DNA from: Eubacteriales bacterium
Lineage (GTDB): Bacteria; Bacillota; Clostridia; Tissierellales; GPF-1
Direction of reading: 5' to 3'
Assembly (NCBI GenBank): GCA_030625815.1
Contig: DAOUQF010000013.1
Location: forward strand, 27,624-91,623
DNA length: 64,000 bases
Shown here: one piece after another, positions 34,773-43,310 of the stretch
Position numbering within the stretch: position 1 is the stretch's first letter
How the letters are laid out: the number at the start of each line of letters is the position of its first letter
Made by a program: the position numbers and the translations under genes
Notes under the pieces: model-generated
Database searches by the model: none
Told to the model about the DNA's origin: nothing
What the model saw: the letters and a program-made list of their open reading frames with translations, nothing else

Positions 34773-34828
34773 GCTTTACGAGCTCAAATACTTGATTCGA
34801 GAATGCCGCTGGCTGCTCTATAAAATGT
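34768..34828 (+). pseudogene. 3' fragment of the polymerase-partner gene
   Basis: About 60 bp nearly identical to the end of the gene at 30590-30853 (encoding LQLYELKYLIRECRWLLYKM), without its start. The associated terminator copy follows directly. Confidence 0.8.
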
Positions 34829-34864
34829 AAAAAGGATGCATGCCAATTGGCATGCATCCTTTTT
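34829..34864 (+). terminator. Copy of the polymerase-operon terminator
   Basis: A stem of AAAAAGGATGCATGCC and its complement with loop AATT resembles the hairpin at 30852-30889. It is now symmetrical and could end the cupin transcript from the minus strand. Confidence 0.75.
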
Positions 34865-34900
34865 ACATTCTTTTTGTTCTTCCTTCGCACTCTCCGCTGA

Positions 34901-35221
34901 TTAAAAAGTTCCCGGTGCCGGCGCCTTTACGACAATCAATTCCAATAAGTCATCGTCCTTGTTTCCTACATTCATCTTTGTTTGATACGGAATCTTCAAT
35001 ACGGTTCCCGCCTCATAAGGATGCGGTTCCTGTTCGCCAAGCTGAATCGTCAATCGACCCTTCACCACGGTCATATACACCATAGAATTGGAAAAATGCT
35101 CCGGCAACCCTTCCCCTTTATTGAATAACATATGAATATAATGAACATTATCATCTTGAATCAACTTTTCAACCGCTTTTTCATTTCCCGTTGAATATTT
35201 AAAAATTTGCTCTATCATCAT
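34901..35221 (-). CDS. Small cupin-domain protein
   Basis: A 106-residue single-domain cupin: the barrel strands HYIHMLFNKGEGLPEHFSNSMVYMTVVKGRLTIQ and HPYEAGTVLKIPYQTKMNVGN correspond to cupin motifs 1 and 2. Several metal-binding histidines of motif 1 are reduced (one His in LPEHFS), so metal binding is uncertain. GGACG precedes the ATG. A decayed copy lies at 30930-31095. Function unknown. Confidence 0.75.
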   Translation of the reverse strand: MMIEQIFKYSTGNEKAVEKLIQDDNVHYIHMLFNKGEGLPEHFSNSMVYMTVVKGRLTIQLGEQEPHPYEAGTVLKIPYQTKMNVGNKDDDLLELIVVKAPAPGTF

Positions 35222-35274
35222 TCGTCCTCCTTATCCTATGAATACCCTTAGTATAAGAAAAGAAAAAAGAAAGA

Positions 35275-35294
35275 AGTGTTACCGAAGTAACACT
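35275..35294 (-). terminator. Terminator of the EamA gene
   Basis: AGTGTTAC/GTAACACT arms with loop TTCG, the same hairpin as at 31098-31123. Confidence 0.75.
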
Positions 35295-36189
35295 ATCCCA
35301 TTGATTTTTTCATTTTTAAAACCTGCTTTTTCTCAGCCGCACCATCGAAAGCAATGCAGACAACCGCCAAAAAGATTGCCATGCAGCCCAATCCTGAGCG
35401 AAAATCCAACCGTTCTCCATAGACAACCATCCCGGAAACCATCCCCACAACGGGCTCCAGCATGTTGATCATAGATGCCTTCGTCGCACCAATGGTTTTG
35501 ATTCCATAGGTCAACAGCAAAAGCGCAAAGACTGTTGACACCTGCGAGATAAAGAGCAGATCGCCCCATGCCCGTACATTCGAAGGAACTACCAACTGTC
35601 CCTTCCAAATCGCCTGTAATCCAAAGAAAACCACTGATACCAAAGTAACATAAAAGAGAATCTGAGGGGCCGGCAACTCCCGCAAGCTCGTTTCCCGATT
35701 GCCGATTACATAGACCGCGTAAGTAATCCCAGACAATACCGCCCAGGTAATCCCTTTAACAGATAATCCGCCGCTCAAGTCCATCAAAAGTACCAATCCA
35801 ATCACCGCCGAGATCACAGCAAGCCACTTCATCCCGGAAGCTTTTTCATGAAAAACGCCTATCATCAACAAAACAACAAAAATCGGATAGGTGAAATGAA
35901 ACATGGTAGCCAAGCCTACCGGTAAGGTTTCATAGGAACTAGCCAGAAAAAAGGCCGTCAAACCAAATCCAGCCACACCCAAAACAACAAGATCCCTCAA
36001 TTGCCGCTTTGTTACACGCAATCCTTTTTTACTTGCCAGCAAATAAATGCCGATTGCAAGATGCGCCAGTAGAAATCGGTAAAACACCACTGATACCGTC
36101 GGCATGCCCTGCAAAATCAAATCCTTTGTAAAAACCGGCATAATTCCATAAGCAATGGATGCCAATCCTACCGCTATTATTCCCTTCAT
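35293..36189 (-). CDS. EamA family (DMT) metabolite transporter
   Basis: A 298-residue membrane protein with ten predicted helices in two EamA repeats. The first repeat begins KGIIAVGLASIAYGIMPVFTKDLI, and the second begins near residue 150 with LSVKGITWAVLSGITYAVYVIGN. The family exports amino acids or other metabolites. The start at 36189 is chosen because the membrane domain starts there; the reading frame upstream is longer but lacks a site. Substrate unknown. Confidence 0.85.
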   Translation of the reverse strand: MKGIIAVGLASIAYGIMPVFTKDLILQGMPTVSVVFYRFLLAHLAIGIYLLASKKGLRVTKRQLRDLVVLGVAGFGLTAFFLASSYETLPVGLATMFHFTYPIFVVLLMIGVFHEKASGMKWLAVISAVIGLVLLMDLSGGLSVKGITWAVLSGITYAVYVIGNRETSLRELPAPQILFYVTLVSVVFFGLQAIWKGQLVVPSNVRAWGDLLFISQVSTVFALLLLTYGIKTIGATKASMINMLEPVVGMVSGMVVYGERLDFRSGLGCMAIFLAVVCIAFDGAAEKKQVLKMKKSMG

Positions 36190-36343
36190 TTCACGAATAC
36201 CCTCATTCTTTCTCTGAATTCTCCCTTGCCAAAAAGTCCGCTCGCCTGCAGTATAAACCACAACCCATTTTTTGTATAGTAGAATTCTTTTTTTATTCCT
36301 TCCCACCCATCGGGTGAGAAGAAACGTCTTCTTTTTATTTAAC

Positions 36344-37786
36344 CTAGCTAACCGATTTCACTTCTTCTTTCAATGAAGAAACCGGCTGGATTCTCGCTAT
36401 GCCAAATCCTGTAAATGCACAGAACATGGACATAAAGATTCCCAGATAACAAGAAATTGCCCAAATACCATACTGACCTACATGAACACCCAACACTTCC
36501 ATATAGAAGATCGCTGATGCGCCCCATGGCACAAAGGGAAGCCACATGGTTCCTGAATCTTCCAAAGTTCTTGAAAGATTTTTCGCTTCCAACCCCATCT
36601 CCTTATAGGTGTCTTTAAGTAAGGTTCCAATCATAATAAATGCCACAGAAGCAACACCGGCGGTAAAGACCATGACAAGAGTTGCAAGAATCGTGACCCC
36701 AATCAGCTGCCATACTTTTTTGATCTTGCCGTTTAGAGGACTCATAAGCGCCTCCAAACATCCGATCTTCTCGATAATTCCGGCAAAAGAATACCCACAA
36801 AAAATGATTATCACAATATTCATCATGGAACGAATTCCACCTCGATTGGCCAGCTTCATGACCGGAGCAATAATCGTATCCGGATCCACCCCTTTTGCTG
36901 CCGCCATATTGACATTAAAGCCAGATACAACGGCCACCATTCCATCACTAAAATCAAATCCATGAATGATCGATCCCAAAGCGATTGCTACAGCCGAAGA
37001 CAATAGCATCAATGGAACCGTCGGCTTTTTCATAATGGACCCGACAACGATAATGACAATCGGCAACAATAGCAAAATGTTCCAGTTGTACAAGGCATCC
37101 AAGTTCGCCATTAACAGTCGAATATTTTCACTTTGGCCCACTTCCACCCCGCTGAATTGCCTTCCGGCTATGAAATATACCACAAGACCGATCGCCGCAA
37201 CCGGAAAGGTTGTATAAAACATATGCCTGATATGCTCAAACAGTTCCGCGCCGCTCACCAGTGGTGCCAGATTGGTTGTATCTGACAACGGAGACATTTT
37301 GTCACCGAATACACCGCCTGCAATAATTGCGCCGGCAGCCATACCCAACGGAATCCCCATTTGTTCCGCTACACCAATTAGTGCAACACCCGCTGTCGCC
37401 GTGGATCCCCATGCCGTTCCTGTGGCTGTGGAAACGATTGCCACAATGATAAATGCTGTAACCAAAAACCATGATGGGTTAATCAACTTCAATCCATAGT
37501 AGATCATCATAGGAACCGTACCCGAATAGATCCACGTTCCTACAACAATGCCTACCGAAAGAATAATAAAGAGCGTCGGCATTGTCTGCTTCAACTTTTC
37601 AGATATTCCCGCTTCCATCTCAGCATAGGTATAACCCAATCGAATGCCTACGATTGCCGCATATACAGCGCTCATAATCAGTAGCGGCTGTATGCCGATA
37701 TTAAAAATTCCTTTTCCAATGCCAATCGTGGCAAACATAAATAGAATACATGATAACGCCAGTCCAAATGTCGGTTTTTTCTTCAT
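36344..37786 (-). CDS. NhaC-family Na+/H+ (or malate/lactate-type) antiporter
   Basis: A 480-residue transporter with about twelve hydrophobic segments. The family signature FGDKMSPLSDTTNLAP is at about residue 166, and TATGTAWGSTATAG lies at about 129. Members exchange protons for sodium, or malate for lactate. It is encoded 116 bp downstream of the opine-type dehydrogenase, with two hairpins between. Transport of the dehydrogenase substrate or product is a possible role. Confidence 0.87.
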   Translation of the reverse strand: MKKKPTFGLALSCILFMFATIGIGKGIFNIGIQPLLIMSAVYAAIVGIRLGYTYAEMEAGISEKLKQTMPTLFIILSVGIVVGTWIYSGTVPMMIYYGLKLINPSWFLVTAFIIVAIVSTATGTAWGSTATAGVALIGVAEQMGIPLGMAAGAIIAGGVFGDKMSPLSDTTNLAPLVSGAELFEHIRHMFYTTFPVAAIGLVVYFIAGRQFSGVEVGQSENIRLLMANLDALYNWNILLLLPIVIIVVGSIMKKPTVPLMLLSSAVAIALGSIIHGFDFSDGMVAVVSGFNVNMAAAKGVDPDTIIAPVMKLANRGGIRSMMNIVIIIFCGYSFAGIIEKIGCLEALMSPLNGKIKKVWQLIGVTILATLVMVFTAGVASVAFIMIGTLLKDTYKEMGLEAKNLSRTLEDSGTMWLPFVPWGASAIFYMEVLGVHVGQYGIWAISCYLGIFMSMFCAFTGFGIARIQPVSSLKEEVKSVS

Positions 37787-37831
37787 ACAATACTCCTTCC
37801 ATCGCCTCTTTTCATTTTATTCCCGCCTGTT

Positions 37832-37881
37832 CTTACTATAGACCCTGATAGTAAGAGAATTGGCTATTCGCCAATTCTCTT
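37832..37881 (-). promoter_or_regulatory. Tandem hairpins between the dehydrogenase and antiporter genes
   Basis: Two perfect inverted repeats touch each other: CTTACTAT/ATAGTAAG (37832-37855) and AAGAGAATTGGC/GCCAATTCTCTT (37853-37881). No T run follows on the minus strand, so an RNA-processing, stabilising or attenuator role is more likely than simple termination. Confidence 0.5.
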
Positions 37882-37902
37882 GATGTCCTATCCTATCTGT
37901 CC

Positions 37903-38997
37903 TTATACTCTGCTAATTAATTCGTCCAATGATGCACCTTCAAACCCCAAACTCTCCAAGGTCAAACCGCCTTCGCGGAAATCGCGCTGCAGCATGGTGC
38001 CGCCCAGAGTGATCACGGAATCGATATTCGGTGTTTTCACACCTGCCGCTTCTCCAAGATCAGACCACAATACCAAACCGGTGGAAATGTCTTCTGTAAA
38101 GTATCTTGACGTGCAACTTACCGGGCCTTTGATTTGTGTGAAAACCGGGCTCGTATTAAACAGTTCCTGAAGATCGTCTTCTTCATTGACGAAATAACCC
38201 CGTCTTGCCCGACTTTGAACAGCATCCTCAATCTCGAAGCCAAACGCTTTCCCGATTGCCATTTGCTCATTTTCGATGCCTCGAAGAACGCGAGTTGTAT
38301 GCTCGGTAATGCCTTCCTTGTATAGCCAGAAATCGCCTTTTGAGAAATCGATTCGACCTGCATTCAACAAGCATGGTCCCGGATGAACAACAGGGTTTCC
38401 GTTTTCCAATGTAACTTGCCAAACATTCTTGGCCGCAACCAGTCCATCATACAATTGCGAACAGGCTTGAAGCGCTTCTTCTGTATTTTCTTGCGGATAT
38501 GCCGCTACGAATAGCTTGTGCACACGCAATGTTAAATCCACTCTGGCTTCATCATAAAACGCTCTAGTCCCGTATGTCAATGAGTTTGCTTCACAAATCT
38601 TGAACGATTTGTCAATTCCCATTTCCTTGGCTTTATTTACAAACCGTACAGATCCCATGGCAGCCGCGCCATTTAAGAAAATCACTTGATCTTCACTGAC
38701 AACTGGAGCCAGCACTTCTGCAAAAGCTTCAATGGCAAATCCCGGAACAACCAGCATAACCACTTGCGCGTCTTGAATCGCCTCTTCAATGTTGTCTGTA
38801 ACCGTAGCGATTTCAACAAAGGATTCGCCTTGATCATCCTGCAAAAGAACCCCGCCTTTTTCTTTGATCAAACTCAAATTCGAGAAGAAAGCCGGCAATT
38901 CATATAATGACGTTTCCAACCCCTTTGTCTTCAAATCAGCAGCAGCCGTTACACCACCGTTTCCTCCACCTAATACCGCAACCTTTTTTACTTTCAT
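37903..38997 (-). CDS. NAD/NADP-dependent opine (octopine/nopaline) dehydrogenase family protein
   Basis: A 364-residue two-domain enzyme. The N-terminal Rossmann motif is VAVLGGGNGGVTAAADL (residues 6-22). The C-terminal opine dehydrogenase domain contains NPVVHPGPCLLNAGRID near residue 205, with the catalytic His. The family condenses or cleaves amino acid-oxoacid conjugates with NAD(P)H. In Clostridia its substrate is unknown. The promoter has two palindromes, and a PucR-type regulator lies upstream in the same orientation. Confidence 0.85.
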   Translation of the reverse strand: MKVKKVAVLGGGNGGVTAAADLKTKGLETSLYELPAFFSNLSLIKEKGGVLLQDDQGESFVEIATVTDNIEEAIQDAQVVMLVVPGFAIEAFAEVLAPVVSEDQVIFLNGAAAMGSVRFVNKAKEMGIDKSFKICEANSLTYGTRAFYDEARVDLTLRVHKLFVAAYPQENTEEALQACSQLYDGLVAAKNVWQVTLENGNPVVHPGPCLLNAGRIDFSKGDFWLYKEGITEHTTRVLRGIENEQMAIGKAFGFEIEDAVQSRARRGYFVNEEDDLQELFNTSPVFTQIKGPVSCTSRYFTEDISTGLVLWSDLGEAAGVKTPNIDSVITLGGTMLQRDFREGGLTLESLGFEGASLDELISRV

Positions 38998-39072
38998 TGT
39001 AATCCTCCTTAAGAAATGCTTTTTTTAAGAACTTTGTTAAGGAAAGTATATCAGCTGACAATTTTGATTGAT

Positions 39073-39112
39073 ATGGAACGCTTTCCATAAATCTTTGTGC
39101 TGTAGCACAAAG
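39073..39112. promoter_or_regulatory. Twin palindromes upstream of the opine dehydrogenase gene
   Basis: ATGGAA-CGCT-TTCCAT (39073-39088) and CTTTGTGCT-GT-AGCACAAAG (39093-39112) lie upstream of a TATACT -10 box (39050-39045, minus strand) that has no good -35 box. This fits activator-dependent control, most simply by the adjacent PucR protein. Confidence 0.6.
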
Positions 39113-39135
39113 TCTTCAATCCGATGCCTGATATT

Positions 39136-39170
39136 GGAAAAAGGCAGAGCACTTTCCGCTCCGCCCTTTC
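39136..39170 (-). terminator. Terminator of the pucR-like gene
   Basis: Arms GGCGGAGC/GCTCTGCC (one mismatch) are followed by TTTTTCC on the minus strand. Confidence 0.7.
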
Positions 39171-39173
39171 TGA

Positions 39174-40334
39174 TTACGTTAAAATATTCTCAATGCAGAA
39201 TGCCAGGTAGATCTTTACAAATACGTCCACCTGCGATAAATCGCAATTCAGGATTTTTTCTATCTTGGACAATTTATAATTGATGGTATTCCGATGCAGA
39301 TACATCAACTCCGCAACCTTTTTTTCACTTCTATTGTTGTAGATATATAGTTTCAACACCTCTTTAAACCTTGCATCCTTCTGCCGGTCATATTCGTCCA
39401 AGGCGCCAATGGTCTCCTCGTAAAATTCTTTCAGCGATTTTTGATCGCTGATCAGCGACAGCAATTTATAGATCCCAATATCCTCAAAATTAATAATGCA
39501 ATTCTTGATCCCCTTTTGACTGCTGGCTTTTACGCACCACATCGCTTGCAAATAACTCTCGGATATCTTGGTGATTCCCTCCACATTATTTCCGATTCCA
39601 ATCAGATAATCGCATCCAATGGCGTCCAGGGCTTTCTTAATTCGTGATGCACCCTCGTTAATCACATCCATAGAATACTTGGAAAATAAAACGATAAAGC
39701 TCTGGTCCCCCTCCGTTGCAAATGAATTGGTGCCCATCGCCATCAAAATCATCTTGATCCTCTTCTTGATCTGTTCAACCTGATTGCATTCGACCTTGTC
39801 GCAGGATCGATGAAGGTCCACCAATACCGTACAATATGTCGCATCTTTAGAATATCCGTGTTCCGCAAATACAGGCAAATATCCCTCTTCTTTCTCCGGC
39901 AGGGAAATCGCGTTCTGCAAGGCTTGCTCCAACGCCCGATCCATCCGTTCATACTCCAGAAAAAATACACTTAAATCCTTCATGATCAGTGGAAGATTAT
40001 TTTCCCACGGAACACTGAACAAGGGATAATCATGCTGATTGCAATACGTGATCAACTCTTCAGGAACTTGTTTGATATTCATCCCAATATGCAAGACCGT
40101 TCCACTAGAATTTTTCTGATGCTGCTTTTTAACGAGCTCTATTAATCCCTTTTCGTCCTTAATGGCGGCACCCGTCGTAAACAATAACATCTCTTTCTCC
40201 ATATACTCAATAATATCTGTGTTCTCCATAACTCGAAACCACCGAACATTATTCTGTAACCCCTTCTCACCTGCTAAAATTCCGATGCCATGTTCTTTGG
40301 CAATGTCAAATATATCATATAACTTAACCGCCAT
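39174..40334 (-). CDS. PucR-family transcriptional regulator
   Basis: A 386-residue regulator. The N-terminal PucR domain covers residues 1-125 (KEHGIGILAGEKGLQNNVRWFRVMEN). A GGDEF-like central region precedes the C-terminal helix-turn-helix DARFKEVLKLYIYNNRSEKKVAELMYLHRNTINYKLSKIE. PucR proteins usually activate purine or amino-acid catabolic genes in response to a ligand. The start at 40334 follows GGAGGG. The likely target is the opine-dehydrogenase/NhaC unit downstream. Confidence 0.87.
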   Translation of the reverse strand: MAVKLYDIFDIAKEHGIGILAGEKGLQNNVRWFRVMENTDIIEYMEKEMLLFTTGAAIKDEKGLIELVKKQHQKNSSGTVLHIGMNIKQVPEELITYCNQHDYPLFSVPWENNLPLIMKDLSVFFLEYERMDRALEQALQNAISLPEKEEGYLPVFAEHGYSKDATYCTVLVDLHRSCDKVECNQVEQIKKRIKMILMAMGTNSFATEGDQSFIVLFSKYSMDVINEGASRIKKALDAIGCDYLIGIGNNVEGITKISESYLQAMWCVKASSQKGIKNCIINFEDIGIYKLLSLISDQKSLKEFYEETIGALDEYDRQKDARFKEVLKLYIYNNRSEKKVAELMYLHRNTINYKLSKIEKILNCDLSQVDVFVKIYLAFCIENILT

Positions 40335-40502
40335 AATCCAATCCCTCCACAACTTGATTCCTGTAATACGTTGCAAATTTCTCTGTCAAACAATTGTTCT
40401 TCCCGTTCGTATCACATCTATACTATTTTTATTATATCATTAGAAATCGTTATACTAAAAATTTATCCTATCAAAATCAAACCGGTTCTCACAACTCGTT
40501 CA

Positions 40503-40531
40503 TTGACAGAAAATTTAGTGGTTGCTATAAT
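40503..40531 (+). promoter_or_regulatory. Consensus promoter of the azlCD operon
   Basis: TTGACA (40503-40508) and TATAAT (40526-40531) are both perfect and 17 bp apart. Confidence 0.92.
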
Positions 40532-40564
40532 AACTACCAATAGTAGTTTCACCAGTAACCACTA
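40516..40564. promoter_or_regulatory. Nested palindrome overlapping the azlC promoter
   Basis: Outer arms TAGTGGTT (40516-40523) and AACCACTA (40557-40564) enclose inner arms AACTAC (40532-40537) and GTAGTT (40543-40548). The outer left arm lies inside the promoter spacer and the rest covers the start of transcription, so it is probably an operator. Confidence 0.65.
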
Positions 40565-40594
40565 TCGTTTTTTGATTTTATTGGAGGAATTTTA

Positions 40595-41296
40595 ATGAAA
40601 AAGCTTGGCTTTAAAGACGCCCTGCCTGTTATGGCAGGCTATTTCCCCATCGCCATGGCCTATGGAATCTTGGCGAAATCAGCTGGCATCTCCATGACGG
40701 ACGGAGTTATGTTCTCGGTTTTTCTCTATGCGGGAGCTGCGCAATTTATGACAGCAAGCATGCTCGGCGCCGGAATCAGCGGAATCAGCATTATTCTCGC
40801 CGTGTTTTTTATGAATTTTCGCCACTTTATTATGAGCGCTTCCGTTCGGGCACGGTTGACTAAGACAAATCGAAAATACTTTCCTGTCATCGGATTTTTT
40901 TTGACGGATGAGTCCTACTCCGTCGTCAGTCTCAAAAAGGATATCGATGATCCCGGTTACTTGATCACTCTGGAATTGAGCGCTTATTCCGCATGGGTCG
41001 CGGGAACAGCCGCCGGATACCTCTTTGGCATGTTTATCCCCGCGATCATTACTGACAGCATGGGAATTGCCCTTTACGCCTTGTTTATCGCGCTTTTAAT
41101 TCCAGCAGGCAAACAATCCAAAGTTGCCTTGGTAGTTGCACTGCTTGCGGGCGGACTTAACACCCTTTTGATCCGCTATACCTGCTTGGAACAAAGTGGA
41201 AGTTTTATTCTCACAGTCCTATCCGTCGCTTCCCTTGCAACCCTTGTCAAAAAGAAAATTCAAACCAAAAAGGGGAACAACTCTTATGAATCATAA
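40595..41296 (+). CDS. azlC: AzlC family branched-chain amino acid exporter subunit
   Basis: A 233-residue membrane protein with the AzlC pattern: ALPVMAGYFPIAMAYGILAKSAG near the start, VFLYAGAAQFMTASMLGAG near residue 45, and NFRHFIMSAS near 77. With AzlD it forms an exporter of branched-chain amino acids (known from Bacillus azlCD). TTGGAGGAATTTT precedes the ATG. It overlaps azlD by 11 bp. Confidence 0.9.
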   Translation: MKKLGFKDALPVMAGYFPIAMAYGILAKSAGISMTDGVMFSVFLYAGAAQFMTASMLGAGISGISIILAVFFMNFRHFIMSASVRARLTKTNRKYFPVIGFFLTDESYSVVSLKKDIDDPGYLITLELSAYSAWVAGTAAGYLFGMFIPAIITDSMGIALYALFIALLIPAGKQSKVALVVALLAGGLNTLLIRYTCLEQSGSFILTVLSVASLATLVKKKIQTKKGNNSYES

Positions 41297-41594
41297 ACTG
41301 ATACTCTTTGGCACCATGATTGTCACCATGCTGCCTCGAATTCTGCCATTCTTCATGTTTGATGCCAAAAAACTACCCGCCTGGATGCAAGACTTTCTTG
41401 CCTTTATTCCATTTACCGTTTTGGGCGCATTGATCCTTCCCGGCGGACTATCAGGACTGGCCGGACATCCATGGGCGTCAGGATTTTGTTTATTGATTGC
41501 AGCTCTAATCGCATGGCTCCACAAAGGAATCCTCAGTCCTATTATCGGCGCCGTTGGCACTGCCGTATTGCTCCAGTTGGGAGGGCTCTTATGA
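41286..41594 (+). CDS. azlD: AzlD family branched-chain amino acid exporter subunit
   Basis: A 102-residue membrane protein with three or four hydrophobic segments, typical in size for AzlD (TMLPRILPFFMF near residue 15). The ATG at 41286 lies inside the end of azlC. Its stop overlaps the start of the TrmB-like regulator (ATGA), so all three genes are coupled. Confidence 0.9.
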   Translation: MNHKLILFGTMIVTMLPRILPFFMFDAKKLPAWMQDFLAFIPFTVLGALILPGGLSGLAGHPWASGFCLLIAALIAWLHKGILSPIIGAVGTAVLLQLGGLL

Positions 41595-42427
41595 TTAGCG
41601 AATCGATACTCAATGATATGAAAAAACTGGGCTTTAGCGCCTACGAGGTCAAGGCCTATATGAGTTTGCTGGAACAATACCCCATCAACGGCTACGGACT
41701 CAGTAAGGCCTCCGGCATTCCCCGCTCGCGAATCTACGAGGTGCTGAAGTCACTGGAAGAAAAGCAGGTGGTCTTCGAACAGCAGGACGGAGACGCAACC
41801 CTCTACTATCCCCTGGAACCGACTCTGCTGATTCGAAAACTCCGAGAAGATCTGACCGCCGTGATCCAGCGGGTGGATCAAATGGCTACCAGTCAATTCA
41901 ATCGTACAAAGGAAGATCAACGAATGATCATGATCAAGGATCGCGAAAAAATCCTCGGCTTCCTGAAACTCCTGCTCGGGGAATCCAAAACCCGCATTGC
42001 CCTCTCCATCTGGGAAGAAGAAATCTCCGAATTACTGGAACCCTTGCAAGAAGCCGAGTCTCGCGGCATCAAAATTCGTGGCATCTACTTTGGAAAGACT
42101 CTTCCCTTTTCGACCATGACCGCCCATCGCCGTGTCGATCGTTATCTCGTCGAAAAGAAAGAGCGACATATCTCCGTTGTTCTCGATGACGAGCAAGTCA
42201 TTTCCGGCGTGATCTCAAGAGGCGCCGACAGCCGCGTCACCTGGATCAAAGACCCTGGCTTTGTAGCAATCAGCGAGGACTATATCTCTCATGACATTAT
42301 GATCAATCAATACTCCGAAACCTTGGCGGGGGATGAGAAAGACGCCTTCGAAAGCTACAGTGATCTGTCCAGAAAAGAATACTACGACTATAGCGATGAA
42401 GAATTCGAGACGTTTTTCGAGAAATAA
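41591..42427 (+). CDS. TrmB-like transcriptional regulator
   Basis: A 278-residue protein. Residues 1-80 form a TrmB winged helix (KKLGFSAYEVKAYMSLLEQYPINGYGLSKASGIPRSRIYEVLKSLEEKQVV). Residues 110-250 form an effector domain of the phospholipase D-like type found in TrmB proteins. The ATG at 41591 overlaps the azlD stop by 4 bases. It probably controls its own operon through the palindrome upstream of azlC (inference). The ligand may be an amino acid rather than a sugar. Confidence 0.85.
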   Translation: MISESILNDMKKLGFSAYEVKAYMSLLEQYPINGYGLSKASGIPRSRIYEVLKSLEEKQVVFEQQDGDATLYYPLEPTLLIRKLREDLTAVIQRVDQMATSQFNRTKEDQRMIMIKDREKILGFLKLLLGESKTRIALSIWEEEISELLEPLQEAESRGIKIRGIYFGKTLPFSTMTAHRRVDRYLVEKKERHISVVLDDEQVISGVISRGADSRVTWIKDPGFVAISEDYISHDIMINQYSETLAGDEKDAFESYSDLSRKEYYDYSDEEFETFFEK

Positions 42428-42477
42428 GTGAGCAAATTCTTTTAACGCCTATGCACAGTCCATTCAAACAGATAAAA

Positions 42478-42511
42478 AAAAGGATCAGGAAAATAAACTC
42501 CTGATCCTTCA
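42478..42511. terminator. Bidirectional terminator
   Basis: Arms AAGGATCAGGA/TCCTGATCCTT are flanked by an A run on the left and T-rich sequence on the right, between the convergent regulator and HAD genes. Confidence 0.85.
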
Positions 42512-42524
42512 CTATATTCTTTTC

Positions 42525-43310
42525 TTATCCCAAAATGCGATCGTAGATGACCTGAAGCACGCCGTAATTGTCATTCGATGCCGCTTCATAAGTCGCCTCG
42601 GACTTCACCCCGTCCGGTGCATTGGCCATGGCATAGCTGTATTTCGCTTCTTTCATCATGGAAACATCATTGAAATAGTCCCCAAAAACCATGGTGCTCT
42701 CAAAATTCGCCCCATAATATTCCTGGAGCTTTTTTAAGGCAAATCCCTTGCTTGTGGATTGATTGTACACATCCACCCAAAGCGGCGTGGTGATCACCAA
42801 AGTCAAAGTTTCTTTCCATTTCGGTTCCAAACTGTTGTAGGTTAATTCCGAATCCTCCATATGCATAATGGAAAGCTTAATCACTTCCGCATCTACTTGC
42901 GCAAGATCTTCCACGATCTCGATATTCGCATAGTAAATTTGCACCTCTTTCAGAATCGCCAGATTATCCGTTTCGATATATGCACAGTCCTTGCTGCAAA
43001 GAACCAAGTGGGCATTCTCCACTTTCCGAACATCCTGAATAAATTCTGGTATTAGCTTCGGTTCAATCACACTTTTATGAATCTCTTCTCCATTTAATAC
43101 CACAACAGCCCCATTTTCAGCGATATACGCGATTTCATCCGCTATGGGCGCAAATTTATTCCGCAGACTTTGATATTGCCGCCCACTCGCCACCACAAAA
43201 CGCACATCCCGATCATGCATCTTTTGAATCACGTCAAACGTTTCCGGATGCATCTTTCCTGCGCTGTCCAATAACGTGCCATCCACATCGGAGGCAACCA
43301 ATTTAATCAT
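42525..43310 (-). CDS. Cof-type HAD-IIB phosphatase
   Basis: A 261-residue HAD phosphatase of the Cof/YbiV type. Motif I is ASDVDGTLLDS (residues 7-17), motif II is FVVASGRQY near 38, and the end has FGDYFNDVSMMKEA near 210. It removes phosphate from sugar phosphates or cofactors such as HMP-PP or FMN; the substrate is open. It overlaps the upstream YqxD gene by 8 bp. Confidence 0.9.
   Translation of the reverse strand: MIKLVASDVDGTLLDSAGKMHPETFDVIQKMHDRDVRFVVASGRQYQSLRNKFAPIADEIAYIAENGAVVVLNGEEIHKSVIEPKLIPEFIQDVRKVENAHLVLCSKDCAYIETDNLAILKEVQIYYANIEIVEDLAQVDAEVIKLSIMHMEDSELTYNSLEPKWKETLTLVITTPLWVDVYNQSTSKGFALKKLQEYYGANFESTMVFGDYFNDVSMMKEAKYSYAMANAPDGVKSEATYEAASNDNYGVLQVIYDRILG

Noticed and set aside
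34609..34890. A 93-codon minus-strand frame
   Set aside because: It is a chimera of the EamA fragment, the antisense of the polymerase-partner fragment and terminator sequence, without a ribosome site.
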